Shown: positions 7,530-16,151, counted from the stretch's first letter. The stretch: DNA of 33,581 nt from an uncultured Clostridia bacterium (GCA_934155625.1 CAKPHD010000015.1:1-33581); one strand, 5' to 3'. Notes: generated by a model from the sequence alone, not told the origin. A program made the numbers and translations.

Positions 7530-9553
7530 TAATCATCTATTGGTCCAAATAATTCATCAAATTTAGCTTCAAGCTCTTTTTGTAAATCATATGAATCCTC
7601 TTCCTCTTCAATTTGATTAATTGAGTTTTCATCACTATTAGGAACTTCTATGTCCCCAAACATATCATCTAATGATTCTATTTTTTCTGTTTCTTTCGAA
7701 TTAGTTATAGTAACCTTTTCCTTTTTTTCTTCTGGATTTTTAGGTTCTTCATCAAACAAATCATCTAATGACTCTACTTGTAAATTTTGAACTTCCTTCT
7801 CTGTTTTATCTTCTGTCCAAGGATTGTATGGATTAAACTTTCTCCATTCTCCTCTGTCAATTTCTTCAATATCATTGTGACTAATTTCAACTCTTTCTAA
7901 AGCATTAACCATATTTCTATGTTTAAAATAATAAAATTTGTTAGCTTTAACAGGTTTTATTCCTTTTTCAAAAATAATACATAAATCATTATCCATTCTT
8001 CTTAATTCATCAGGTGTCATTAATGCTCTAGCCATTACTTGGTCAGATGTACTTTGTCCTGTTTTAAAATACTGTCTATCTCTATTTATAGAAATACTAT
8101 CTCTCTCAATTGTCTTTTCACCTAATGCTTTTGAAAAATATTCAACAGTTTTATATGAGTTACTTCCTAAAAATACATGTGTATCGCAGTTACCAATAAT
8201 TGTTTCATAAGATTTTTCATATATTGCCTCTAATTGGTCTAAATTCTGTAGTATTACACTAAATGATATTTTTCTACTTCTTGATGTAGATATTTTTTTG
8301 TCAAAGTCTGGAATTTTTCCTATATTAGCAAACTCATCTAATATAAAATATGTAGGGACTTTTAATTTTCCACCATTGTCATCTGCATAATTATATAATT
8401 GTTGTATCATTTGTGAGAAAAATATTGTTAATAAAAAGTCATATGCTGCATGAGTATCTGAAGATATTACATATACTGCTGTTTTTTTACTTCCAATCTC
8501 TTCAAAATTAATTGTATCAGTTGATGTTAATTCTGCAATTTCTTTAGAATCAAATTTTCCTAATTTTGATTGCAATGTACTTAATATTGAACTATATGTT
8601 TTCTCTGGTGCAATTTCTATAGATTTATAATTCATTCTTGCTGGATGATCATATGGAAGTTTACTTATTAATTCTGTAAGTAAGTTACTTCCTCCATTTG
8701 AATTAGCTGCTCTTACTAATTCTGCACAACTTGCTAAGTTTTGCTCTTCTTCAGGTCTTGTTGCCATTAAATAATATATTAATGCTTTTAACAACATCTC
8801 TGCAGAATCATCCCAAAATGGATCTGAACCTCCATCTCCTGTTTTTTGCCCTTTTACAATTGTATTTGCAATAACATCTACATCTATTTCTGAGGATATA
8901 TGCATTAATGGGTTGTACCCATCACTATTTTGCGGTTTTACTAGGTTTAATACTTTTATATCATATCCATGAGCTTTTAAATAACCAGCAGTTTTATCAT
9001 ATAATTCTCCTTTAGGATCTGTAAATACGTATGACCCTAACAATTGACATGCATTTGGTATTGAGTATGATGCTGATTTACCAGAACCAGAACCTCCGAC
9101 TACTAATACATTTACGTTTCCTCTTTTATCCACCGGCAAGTAGTTATTTTCTGCTAATATAATTCCTTTTTTATTACTTAAAACTGTATATTGCTCTCCA
9201 TTTTTGCTCCAGTCACTTGATCCATGTTCAAAATCTGTGTACTCATTTTTAGGAGCTGATCTTGCAACACCTACTATAAAAAATATTGCAAAAATTATTG
9301 AAAATACTACTAAACTTTTTATATATGCTCCCATATATCCATTTGATATAATTTCAGATAAGCCTTTAAATGGATTTTTCATTGTATCTACAAATACACC
9401 TATCGCTCCTAATGAACTTCCTGATGGTGCTGGTATATTGTAAGCAGCAACTAATGGCACAATTAATACTATGGCTATAAATAACCATAGTATTCCAAAT
9501 AATATAAAATATTTTTTATTTTTTCTAATTGCTCCTTCAACTTTATAATTCAT
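7529..9553 (-). CDS. VirD4/TraG-type type IV secretion coupling ATPase
   Basis: A 674-residue coupling protein. Two N-terminal membrane segments lie at about 15-37 and 76-97. Walker A is GGSGSGKS (153-160), followed by YVFTDPKGELYDKTAGYL. Walker B is YFILDEFANIGKIPDF (about 402-416), with VILQNLDQL (433-441) after it. This is the standard order of VirD4/TraG proteins, hexameric inner-membrane pumps that hand DNA or protein substrates to type IV secretion channels. The C-terminal 90 residues are acidic and carry three copies of a short motif (ESLDDLF, ESLDDMF, KFDELFG). It is last in an operon behind two small soluble proteins. No relaxase, VirB4, VirB6 or integrase is visible nearby, which is unusual for a conjugative element. 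Identity is secure; its substrate and channel are unknown. Confidence 0.9.
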   Translation of the reverse strand: MNYKVEGAIRKNKKYFILFGILWLFIAIVLIVPLVAAYNIPAPSGSSLGAIGVFVDTMKNPFKGLSEIISNGYMGAYIKSLVVFSIIFAIFFIVGVARSAPKNEYTDFEHGSSDWSKNGEQYTVLSNKKGIILAENNYLPVDKRGNVNVLVVGGSGSGKSASYSIPNACQLLGSYVFTDPKGELYDKTAGYLKAHGYDIKVLNLVKPQNSDGYNPLMHISSEIDVDVIANTIVKGQKTGDGGSDPFWDDSAEMLLKALIYYLMATRPEEEQNLASCAELVRAANSNGGSNLLTELISKLPYDHPARMNYKSIEIAPEKTYSSILSTLQSKLGKFDSKEIAELTSTDTINFEEIGSKKTAVYVISSDTHAAYDFLLTIFFSQMIQQLYNYADDNGGKLKVPTYFILDEFANIGKIPDFDKKISTSRSRKISFSVILQNLDQLEAIYEKSYETIIGNCDTHVFLGSNSYKTVEYFSKALGEKTIERDSISINRDRQYFKTGQSTSDQVMARALMTPDELRRMDNDLCIIFEKGIKPVKANKFYYFKHRNMVNALERVEISHNDIEEIDRGEWRKFNPYNPWTEDKTEKEVQNLQVESLDDLFDEEPKNPEEKKEKVTITNSKETEKIESLDDMFGDIEVPNSDENSINQIEEEEDSYDLQKELEAKFDELFGPIDD

Positions 9554-9586
9554 ATATAAATCACCTTCTCTTTGGTTACAATTATT

Positions 9587-9877
9587 CTAATGTGTTAAAT
9601 CTTCAGTGTTTTTGTTTTCTTTGTTTTTGTCTGATTTTTTAGGATTTCCGCCAGCATATGCTCTTATTACCATATAACTGCTTTTATCATTTAAATCCAT
9701 TTTTTTATTTATTGATTCCATAACTTTTTTATGTAATATTCCTTTTGCATCTAATGTCCATTCTTCTTGTAATTCATCTTTGCTTTTTTGAATTATTTCA
9801 CATGCAGTTATTATTGCATTGTCTTCTTGACCTGCTGCTGTTCCTATTTTTTTACCATTTACTGTGCTATTTGCCAT
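9587..9877 (-). CDS. Small soluble protein of unknown function in the VirD4 operon
   Basis: A 96-residue protein that I do not recognise. I place the start at the ATG 9875-9877 (MANSTVNGKK) because AAGGAGGGG lies nine bases upstream; a longer in-frame start at 9907 would overlap the preceding gene and has no such site. The N-terminal 60 residues are mixed helix-type sequence (AIITACEIIQKSKDELQEEW), and the last 25 are Lys/Asn/Asp-rich and probably disordered. There is no signal peptide, membrane segment or cysteine pair. It lies between the 175-residue protein (16 bp gap) and the VirD4 gene (33 bp gap), so co-expression with the coupling ATPase is very likely. It could be a substrate, adaptor or chaperone, but nothing in the sequence decides this. 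Confidence 0.65.
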   Translation of the reverse strand: MANSTVNGKKIGTAAGQEDNAIITACEIIQKSKDELQEEWTLDAKGILHKKVMESINKKMDLNDKSSYMVIRAYAGGNPKKSDKNKENKNTEDLTH

Positions 9878-9893
9878 AGTAAATTGCCCCTCC

Positions 9894-10421
9894 TTAAACT
9901 TTCCCATCTTCTCCTCTTACTTCGAATGCGAAGTAAGATTTATATGGTTTTAATTTACATCTTCCCTTTACTTTATTTTCATTTTCATCAAAATAAAGTC
10001 TAGGTCTTAATTCTTCTGTAGTTTCAGGATCTATAACACAAATGTCTCTTTTCATATTTGGTGTATAGTTAAATTCTTTAAATTCCTGTTCTTCTTCTGA
10101 ATATAATGTATTAAACTTAAATGGTGTTGGTGTTTTTGATATTCTGACTTCATCATCAATTAGTATTCCTGAATTTATTACAACACTTTCTTTTCCAAAT
10201 GATAATATTACTAATTGATTTCCATTTGGTTGTGGCTCGTCTACATAAAAGGTTTTTCTACGAGCTTCTCCTCTTATTTCTTCTGTGAAGTCTAATCTCT
10301 CAACAGTGTATTTCGGATAATCTTTTAAAAATTCCTTTTTTGTTTTATTAACTTGATAAATTACTGTATTTACTCCTTTTGGATCTGTTATGCTAAAATG
10401 TTTTCCTGGTAACATCTCCAT
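9894..10421 (-). CDS. Unrecognised 175-residue protein, first gene of the VirD4 operon
   Basis: First gene behind a strong promoter (10490-10518). The protein is soluble, charged and mainly beta-type, with no signal peptide or membrane segment. Visible segments are IYQVNKTKKEFLKDY near the N-terminus, QLVILSFGKESVVINSGIL in the middle, and KLKPYKSYFAFEVRGEDGKV at the end. I cannot assign a family. The start ATG (10419-10421) has a GGGGTG site ten bases upstream; the next in-frame ATG, two codons on, is a possible alternative. Its place ahead of the 96-residue protein and the VirD4 ATPase suggests a shared task, for example substrate preparation or regulation of the pump. That is inference from position only. 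Confidence 0.65.
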   Translation of the reverse strand: MEMLPGKHFSITDPKGVNTVIYQVNKTKKEFLKDYPKYTVERLDFTEEIRGEARRKTFYVDEPQPNGNQLVILSFGKESVVINSGILIDDEVRISKTPTPFKFNTLYSEEEQEFKEFNYTPNMKRDICVIDPETTEELRPRLYFDENENKVKGRCKLKPYKSYFAFEVRGEDGKV

Positions 10422-10489
10422 GTTAATTTACACCCCATTTCTATGATTTAATCCATAGTTTATCTTATGTTTACGAACTCACACTAATA

Positions 10490-10518
10490 ATTATACTAAA
10501 ATTCACTCATTATGTCAA
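10490..10518 (-). promoter_or_regulatory. Strong promoter of the VirD4 operon
   Basis: Consensus -35 TTGACA (10513-10518) and -10 TATAAT (10490-10495), 17-bp spacer, minus strand. It leaves a leader of about 60 bases before the first gene. I see no terminator between it and the upstream J-domain gene, so readthrough is also possible. Confidence 0.85.
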
Positions 10519-10542
10519 TACTTTCATTGATATTCTAGCTTT

Positions 10543-11430
10543 TTAGACTCTTCTAGGATTAAATTTTGATATTTCTTTTAATTTTTTAAACATTTCTATT
10601 TCTTCTTTTGTTAGTTTTTCTGGTACTACTATATTTATTTGTGCAATTAATTTTCCTCTTTTTCCTTCAGAATTTTTATATCCTTTTTCAGGTATTTCTA
10701 TAACTTCCCCTGATTGCACTCCACTTGGTATAAAAATTGCTGTTTTTGTATCATCTATAGAATTCACTTTAGCTTTTGCTCCTAATGCTGCCTCCCATGG
10801 TGAAATAGGAACTACAGTGTACAAATCTATTCCATTTAATTTGTATTTTTTTCCATCTTCTATATTTATTTTTATATATAAATCCCCATTTTTTCCACCA
10901 TTTTGTCCTTTTTTTCCTTGCCCTATTAAACGAATTTTTTGACCATTTTGTATTCCTTCTGGAATTTTTACTTCTATTGTTTTTGGTTTTCCTTCTAAAT
11001 TATTTAGTACTACTTTTTTTTCTGCCCCATAAAATCCATCTTCTATTGATATATTTATTTCTGTTTCTATATTTTCTCCTTTTACAGGTGGTATTTGACT
11101 TTGAGCTATTTCTTCTTTTATTTCGTCATTTCCAAAAAACATTCCAAAAAATTCGCTTGCAACTTCTCCTGATGTTTTTTGCCTAGCCTTTTTTTGTTTA
11201 TATCCTATATTGTAATTCCATGTTCTGTCATATTTTCTTTTTGATGAAGGCTTTGATAATACTCTATATGCTTCGTTTATATCTTTTATTCTTTCTTCTG
11301 CAACTTTATTACCTACATTAACATCTGGATGGTATTTTTTTGCTTGTTTTCTATAAGCTGTTTTTATTTGTTCTATTGTTACTTTGCTATTTTCTAATTC
11401 TAATATTTTGTAATAATCCTTAATTTTCAT
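10543..11430 (-). CDS. DnaJ/CbpA-like J-domain co-chaperone
   Basis: A 295-residue type II (zinc-finger-less) J-protein. The J-domain fills residues 1-70: DYYKILEL, YRKQAKKYHPDVN with the DnaK-stimulating HPD at 34-36, and DINEAYRVLSKPSSKRKYD. There is almost no Gly/Phe linker and no CxxCxGxG repeats. A DnaJ C-terminal peptide-binding domain follows (about 125-290), with GENIETEINISIEDGFYGAEK and a KIPEGIQNGQKIRLIGQGKK segment. Such CbpA-like proteins pass unfolded clients to DnaK. The start is ATG 11428-11430 with GGAGG seven bases upstream; the longer frame would need a TTG that overlaps this site. It follows murF by 58 bp, with a small hairpin terminator between them, so it probably sits in the same operon with reduced readthrough. 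Confidence 0.85.
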   Translation of the reverse strand: MKIKDYYKILELENSKVTIEQIKTAYRKQAKKYHPDVNVGNKVAEERIKDINEAYRVLSKPSSKRKYDRTWNYNIGYKQKKARQKTSGEVASEFFGMFFGNDEIKEEIAQSQIPPVKGENIETEINISIEDGFYGAEKKVVLNNLEGKPKTIEVKIPEGIQNGQKIRLIGQGKKGQNGGKNGDLYIKINIEDGKKYKLNGIDLYTVVPISPWEAALGAKAKVNSIDDTKTAIFIPSGVQSGEVIEIPEKGYKNSEGKRGKLIAQINIVVPEKLTKEEIEMFKKLKEISKFNPRRV

Positions 11431-11449
11431 TTGACATCCTCCCAAAAAT

Positions 11450-11474
11450 AATTGGTATTTGCATTATACCAATT
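11450..11474 (-). terminator. Hairpin between murF and the J-domain gene
   Basis: A 9-bp perfect stem (AATTGGTAT at 11450-11458 with ATACCAATT at 11466-11474), 7-base loop, followed on the minus strand by ATTTTT. It is a weak terminator or attenuator inside the operon. Confidence 0.5.
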
Positions 11475-11488
11475 TTCGGTAAAAAAAT

Positions 11489-12856
11489 CTATAGTTTTTG
11501 GCAAATTTCGAAAAATTTCATCCCATTTGAGGCTTTTACTAAAACAACATCTCCTTCTCTTAATTTTTGAGATAAGTTTTCCACAATTTCTTCATTATTG
11601 TGCATAAAATATGTTTCAATTTTATTATCTTTTTTTGCTTCTTCTATTATATATTTTGCATTTTTTCCAGCACATATTAATACATCAATATTATTTTTGG
11701 CAACTTCTTTTCCAACTTTTCTGTGGAGTTCTTCGGAATATTTTCCAAGTTCAAACATATCCCCTAATACTGCAATTTTTCTTTTTCCCGTATGGTTAGC
11801 AAGAAATTCTAAACTAACTTTCATAGATTCAAAACTTGCATTATATGCATCATTTATAATTATTGCTCCATTTTCTAATTTTCTAATATCCATTCTTTTT
11901 TTAGTTAATTCAAAACACTCAATTCCTTGTTGAATTTTCTCTATCGCTATATTTAACATTTTTCCAACAGCTATTGCACATAAAGCATTGTACACAAAAT
12001 GTTCCCCACCAACTGGTACTTTTATTTTTGTTTCGCTAGAATCTACTATAGCTGTAAATTCACTACTTTCTTCTTGTATTTTTATATTTTTTCCAATAAT
12101 CTCACTAGAATTTTCTATTCCAAATGTATGTATTTCTAATTTTTTCGAATTTTCTTTATACCAATTATGTAATAGGTCATTATCATTATTAATTATTATT
12201 TTAGGAATTTTCATTCCTTCTAATATTTCTAATTTAGCTTTTAATATATTTTCTCTTGAACCCAAATTTCCTATATGTGATGTTCCTATATTTGTAATTA
12301 CTGCTAATGTTGGTTTTGCAATATCTGTTAACAAACTTATTTCTCCAAAATGATTCATTCCCATTTCAACAACTAATGCTTCATGATCTCTTAGTTTTAA
12401 TATTGTCAACGGTAATCCTATATTGTTGTTATTGTTTCCTTCTGTTTTTAGTGTTTTATATTTTGTACTTACAACACTTGCAATAATGTCTTTTGTACTT
12501 GTTTTTCCTACACTTCCTGTAATTGCTACTACTGGTATATTATATAAACTTCTTTTATATTTAGCAATTTCATACAATGCTTTTAATGTATCTTCTACTT
12601 TTATTATTGTTTTATTTGAATATTTTTCTATTTCTTGTTTTGTAAATTTTACATTTTGAACTATTACCGCTTCTGCACCATTATCAAATGCTATATTCCA
12701 AAATTTATTTCCATCAAAGTTTTCACCTTTTATTCCTATATATATATCACCTTTTTTTATTGTTCTTGTATCTTTTGAAAAATTTTCACATTCTAAATTT
12801 TCGTTTCCTATTATTAACTCTCCATTTGTTACTTTTAATATATCTTTTATTTTCAT
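11489..12856 (-). CDS. murF: MurF, UDP-N-acetylmuramoyl-tripeptide--D-alanyl-D-alanine ligase
   Basis: MurF adds D-Ala-D-Ala to UDP-MurNAc-tripeptide, the last cytoplasmic step that builds the pentapeptide of peptidoglycan, using ATP. At 455 residues it has the usual family length. The N-terminal substrate domain contains DTRTIKKGDIYIGIKGENFDG (29-49); the ATP-binding loop is VAITGSVGKTSTKD (about 110-123), followed by KTEGNNNNNIGLPLT. The central domain has VVEMGMNHFGEI, and the C-terminal domain has INDAYNASFESM and AVLGDMFELG, the MurF hallmark. The ATG start has AGGAGG seven bases upstream. It is transcribed away from the FHA-ABC transporter gene across a 237-bp divergent region and leads into the J-domain gene. 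Confidence 0.96.
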   Translation of the reverse strand: MKIKDILKVTNGELIIGNENLECENFSKDTRTIKKGDIYIGIKGENFDGNKFWNIAFDNGAEAVIVQNVKFTKQEIEKYSNKTIIKVEDTLKALYEIAKYKRSLYNIPVVAITGSVGKTSTKDIIASVVSTKYKTLKTEGNNNNNIGLPLTILKLRDHEALVVEMGMNHFGEISLLTDIAKPTLAVITNIGTSHIGNLGSRENILKAKLEILEGMKIPKIIINNDNDLLHNWYKENSKKLEIHTFGIENSSEIIGKNIKIQEESSEFTAIVDSSETKIKVPVGGEHFVYNALCAIAVGKMLNIAIEKIQQGIECFELTKKRMDIRKLENGAIIINDAYNASFESMKVSLEFLANHTGKRKIAVLGDMFELGKYSEELHRKVGKEVAKNNIDVLICAGKNAKYIIEEAKKDNKIETYFMHNNEEIVENLSQKLREGDVVLVKASNGMKFFEICQKL

Positions 12857-12944
12857 TACAACCTCCTACGTGTAATATATTTTTTAATATCATAATTATA
12901 TATGTTACGATTTACAGCTTATAATCAGATTATATAAATCTTAG

Positions 12945-12970
12945 GAAATTAATAATGTATTATTAATTTC
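12945..12970. repeat. 26-bp inverted repeat in the murF / ABC-transporter divergent region
   Basis: GAAATTAATAAT (12945-12956) and its exact reverse complement (12959-12970) are separated by two bases. The arms are too AT-rich and the gap too small for a usual terminator. The position between two divergent genes would suit a dimeric regulator or a cruciform. Confidence 0.45.
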
Positions 12971-13042
12971 TAAATATACTTTTTCCATACTGTTAATTGT
13001 AACATATTATATTCCAATTAAATAAATTTTGCAATAATTTTG

Positions 13043-13071
13043 TTGACTTGTAATTTTTTTTATATTAAAAT
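13043..13071 (+). promoter_or_regulatory. Promoter of the FHA-ABC transporter gene
   Basis: -35 TTGACT (13043-13048), 17-bp spacer, -10 TAAAAT (13066-13071), with the start codon 22 bases further on. It also shows that the longer reading frame beginning at 13040 is not the real start. Confidence 0.8.
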
Positions 13072-13093
13072 ACAACTTAGAAAGGATAGAATT

Positions 13094-15430
13094 ATGAAAA
13101 AAGAAAATCGAGAATTTGATGACTTTGTACATCAAAGACATGTTGCACAAAATGGCGAAAGCTATTTTTTAACAATCTTAGATGATACAGGTCTACAAAC
13201 AATAAATTTGTCTACATTTGGGAAAAACAAAATATCTTTCGGTAGTTCTTTTAATAATGATATTGCGATATCATCAAATTCTGTTGATGACCATCAAGGG
13301 TATCTTGAAATAACCGAATATGGTGTTTTAATCTCAAATGATAGTTTACAAGTACCAATGATAGGAAATGATAATAAAATAATTGATGATGTTTATTTAT
13401 CAGAAGGTAGTTTTATTAAAATTTTAAGTAAAGACAATCAAACTGGCATTATAATGATAATGTCTATCAACAAAAACTTAGACGCCTGGGAAACTTATAC
13501 CTTATCTTCCGGGTCTATTTCAATAGGAAGTAGTGGTTCTTGTGATATAGTTTTATCACCTGCAGGAGTAGCCAAACATCACGCAACAATACATCACACT
13601 TCAAATAAAACTTCTATAACAGATGAATTAAGTTTAAATGGAGTCTATGTAAATGGCAAAACTATACCTCAATCTGAAAATATCCCTTTAAACAATTTAG
13701 ATATTATATTTATAGGAAATACAAAGTTAATTTTATCTGACAACAAATTAATCTATCAGATATTCGAAAAAGGTATTCAGTTAGATGCTATAGATATAGT
13801 AAAAGATGTTAAAATCAAATTTAAAACACGCCAAATATCTTCACATGTAAGTATGAGTATAAAACCATCTGAATTTGTTGCATTCGTAGGAGGTTCCGGA
13901 GCTGGAAAATCTACTTTTATGAAATGTATAAGTGGTGTAGATAGACCAACATCAGGTACAGTTTTATTAAATGGCGAAAATCTATACGAAAATTACGAAA
14001 ACTTAAAATATAATATAGGATATGTACCTCAAGATGATATTGTATTTTCAAATCTAACTTTACATGATACTTTACAATATGCAGCAAAATTAAGAATGCC
14101 AGATAATACATCTGCCAAAGAGCGTAATCAGAGAATTAAAGAAGTTTTAGATATTGTCAGCTTAACTGATTTTGAAAATTCATATATAAGACAATTAAGT
14201 GGTGGACAAAGAAAAAGAGCTAGTATCGCAGTTGAGTTACTAGCAGATCCAAATCTATTTTTCTTAGATGAACCTACTAGTGGATTAGATCCAGGTACTG
14301 AAAGAAGCATTATGAAAACATTAAGAAAAATGTCTCAAATGGGAAAAACAATTATACTTGTTACACATAATACGCTTAATTTACACTTATGTGATAAAGT
14401 AGCATTTTTCGGTGACGGCGGTCATTTATGTTTTTATGGTTCTCCTCAAGAAGCGCTAGACTTCTTCGAAGTAAACGATTTTGTTGATATATATACATTA
14501 ATAAACGAAAACTTAGATTATTGGTATAATAAATTTGAAGACACAAGAGAAAAAGTAATACCAAAAGAAATTCAACCAGGAAAAAGTAATAATATTGAAA
14601 ATAAGAAAAAACCATTCTTAAAACAATTAATTATCTTAATAAAACGATATATAAAATTAATTTCGAATGATATTCAACAATTATTAATACTTTTTGCACA
14701 AGCACCTATAGTTGCTGTCTTATTAGCATTGGTTACAACAGATGATTTATATAAGAGCTATGATGATACAAAGGCTATTTTATTTTCATTAGGCTGTGCA
14801 TCAATTTGGTTAGGACTTTTGAACTCTGTTCAAGAAATTTGTAAAGAAAAAGTAATACTGCAAAAAGAACATATGGCAGACTTAAAGCTATCGGCATACT
14901 TACTTTCTAAGTTTATTGTTCAAGGAATATTAGCTTTTATACAAGCATTATTATTAGTATTCATTTTCCAAAAAATGGCTGGAAGTTCTGAATACAGTAT
15001 ATTAATAGATTCGTTCTGGGACATACAATTAATATGTTTCTTGTCAATATTGTCATCAGCAACAATGGGATTATTTATATCAGCATTTGTTAAAAATGCC
15101 AATATAGCAATGACAATAATTCCGCTTGTTCTTGTACCACATCTATTATTCTCAGGTATGCTATTTAAACTAGAAGGCGTTTCGGATTTTATATCTAATT
15201 TCGTCTTATGTAGGTGGACTGTTGAAGGACTTGGAACAAGTGCAAACTTAAATGAACTTACTCATTTAGTTCAAACAATAAATCCAATGATTGAAGTCGA
15301 AACAGAAAATTACTTTACCTTTACAGTAGAGCATATGCAACATATTATTTTTGTTATAATCCTTATGACATTAGCATTATTATTAGGAAGCTATGTTGTT
15401 TTAAGAAAAAATGTAAATAAAAATATGTAA
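13094..15430 (+). CDS. FHA-domain ABC transporter, ABCG-like ATPase fused to permease
   Basis: A 778-residue fusion. Two forkhead-associated-like domains come first: about 35-115 (ISFGSSFNNDIAIS) and about 135-212 (ISIGSSGSCDIVLS, AKHHATIHH, LNGVYVNG). The ATPase follows: Walker A GGSGAGKST (266-274), Q-loop VPQDD, signature LSGGQRKR (368-375) and Walker B LFFLDEPTSGLDP (388-400). An ABC-2 type permease with about six membrane segments fills 540-775. The order matches ABCG-type exporters and mycobacterial Rv1747, whose FHA domains bind phosphothreonine. Both FHA domains here have Ser in place of the usual Arg after Gly, so phosphopeptide binding is doubtful. The ATG (13094-13096) has AAAGGA seven bases upstream. 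It is a single-gene unit closed by the terminator at 15436-15453. The substrate is unknown. Confidence 0.9.
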   Translation: MKKENREFDDFVHQRHVAQNGESYFLTILDDTGLQTINLSTFGKNKISFGSSFNNDIAISSNSVDDHQGYLEITEYGVLISNDSLQVPMIGNDNKIIDDVYLSEGSFIKILSKDNQTGIIMIMSINKNLDAWETYTLSSGSISIGSSGSCDIVLSPAGVAKHHATIHHTSNKTSITDELSLNGVYVNGKTIPQSENIPLNNLDIIFIGNTKLILSDNKLIYQIFEKGIQLDAIDIVKDVKIKFKTRQISSHVSMSIKPSEFVAFVGGSGAGKSTFMKCISGVDRPTSGTVLLNGENLYENYENLKYNIGYVPQDDIVFSNLTLHDTLQYAAKLRMPDNTSAKERNQRIKEVLDIVSLTDFENSYIRQLSGGQRKRASIAVELLADPNLFFLDEPTSGLDPGTERSIMKTLRKMSQMGKTIILVTHNTLNLHLCDKVAFFGDGGHLCFYGSPQEALDFFEVNDFVDIYTLINENLDYWYNKFEDTREKVIPKEIQPGKSNNIENKKKPFLKQLIILIKRYIKLISNDIQQLLILFAQAPIVAVLLALVTTDDLYKSYDDTKAILFSLGCASIWLGLLNSVQEICKEKVILQKEHMADLKLSAYLLSKFIVQGILAFIQALLLVFIFQKMAGSSEYSILIDSFWDIQLICFLSILSSATMGLFISAFVKNANIAMTIIPLVLVPHLLFSGMLFKLEGVSDFISNFVLCRWTVEGLGTSANLNELTHLVQTINPMIEVETENYFTFTVEHMQHIIFVIILMTLALLLGSYVVLRKNVNKNM

Positions 15431-15435
15431 AAAAA

Positions 15436-15453
15436 GAAGTTCGAACGAACTTC
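15436..15453. terminator. Bidirectional terminator between convergent genes
   Basis: GAAGTTCG / CGAACTTC with a 2-base centre, flanked by an A run on the left and a T run on the right. It serves the transporter gene on the plus strand and the exported-protein gene on the minus strand. Confidence 0.9.
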
Positions 15454-15458
15454 TTTTT

Positions 15459-16076
15459 TTACTTTATTTCTCTTAGATTTCTATATTTTTTAACAAATAT
15501 TCCTGCAATAATTACTAATATTAAAGATATTATTCCAATAACGCATCTTATTCCTGCTTTAGGTATTGTCATATTAGCAATTGTATCATCTACTGCAATT
15601 GTATTTTGTGTTGTTTTATCATCTATTATATTTGAAGTATTATTATCACTTGGATTAGTATCAGTAGTAGTATCACCAACTTTTGCATCTGCCCATTCTT
15701 TTATTACTGATATTTCTTCCCTCATATCATCTATATTTTCATCAGTTAAATTGTCTATTTGTGAATTTAATTCAATATCTAAAACACTTACTATTAATGG
15801 ATTTATACCTGTTATGTTATTGAATTTTTCTACATCTTGTCTTAGTTTTTCCTTTAGTGTATCATCAACCTTAGTTGCTGTATATAAATCATTATATGTT
15901 TCATCAACTTTAGCTTTAAATTCTCTTAAATTTCCTAAATCATCTTCATATTCGTTTAATAAGTCTTTTAATTCTTCTGCATCAGTTTTTGCATATGCAA
16001 CTTGTGATTGTAACCCAATAAATATTAGCATTGTTATTAATAATATTGAAATTGTTTTTTTATATAACTTTCTCAT
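15459..16076 (-). CDS. Exported, membrane-anchored protein with a possible sortase-like tail
   Basis: A 205-residue protein of unknown function. A signal peptide is clear: MRKLYKK, a hydrophobic core (8-25), and cleavage likely after AYA near residue 29. Residues 30-135 are helical and charged (AEELKDLLNEYEDDLGNL). A Thr/Asp/Asn-rich linker (about 135-165) follows. The C-terminus reads TIPKAGIR, then a hydrophobic stretch of about 20 residues, then KKYRNLREIK. That is the layout of LPXTG cell-wall sorting signals, with IPKAG (171-175) in place of LPXTG. It may be a variant sortase substrate or simply a membrane anchor. It has its own promoter (16123-16151). Confidence 0.75.
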   Translation of the reverse strand: MRKLYKKTISILLITMLIFIGLQSQVAYAKTDAEELKDLLNEYEDDLGNLREFKAKVDETYNDLYTATKVDDTLKEKLRQDVEKFNNITGINPLIVSVLDIELNSQIDNLTDENIDDMREEISVIKEWADAKVGDTTTDTNPSDNNTSNIIDDKTTQNTIAVDDTIANMTIPKAGIRCVIGIISLILVIIAGIFVKKYRNLREIK

Positions 16077-16122
16077 GTTTATTCCCTTCTCATATCTTTA
16101 GTTTATTTATAAATCTAATTTT

Positions 16123-16151
16123 AGTATACCAATCTTTTAAATAAAAGTCAA
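16123..16151 (-). promoter_or_regulatory. Promoter of the exported anchored-protein gene
   Basis: -35 TTGACT (16146-16151), 17-bp spacer, -10 TATACT (16123-16128), minus strand, about 46 bases before the start codon. Confidence 0.75.
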
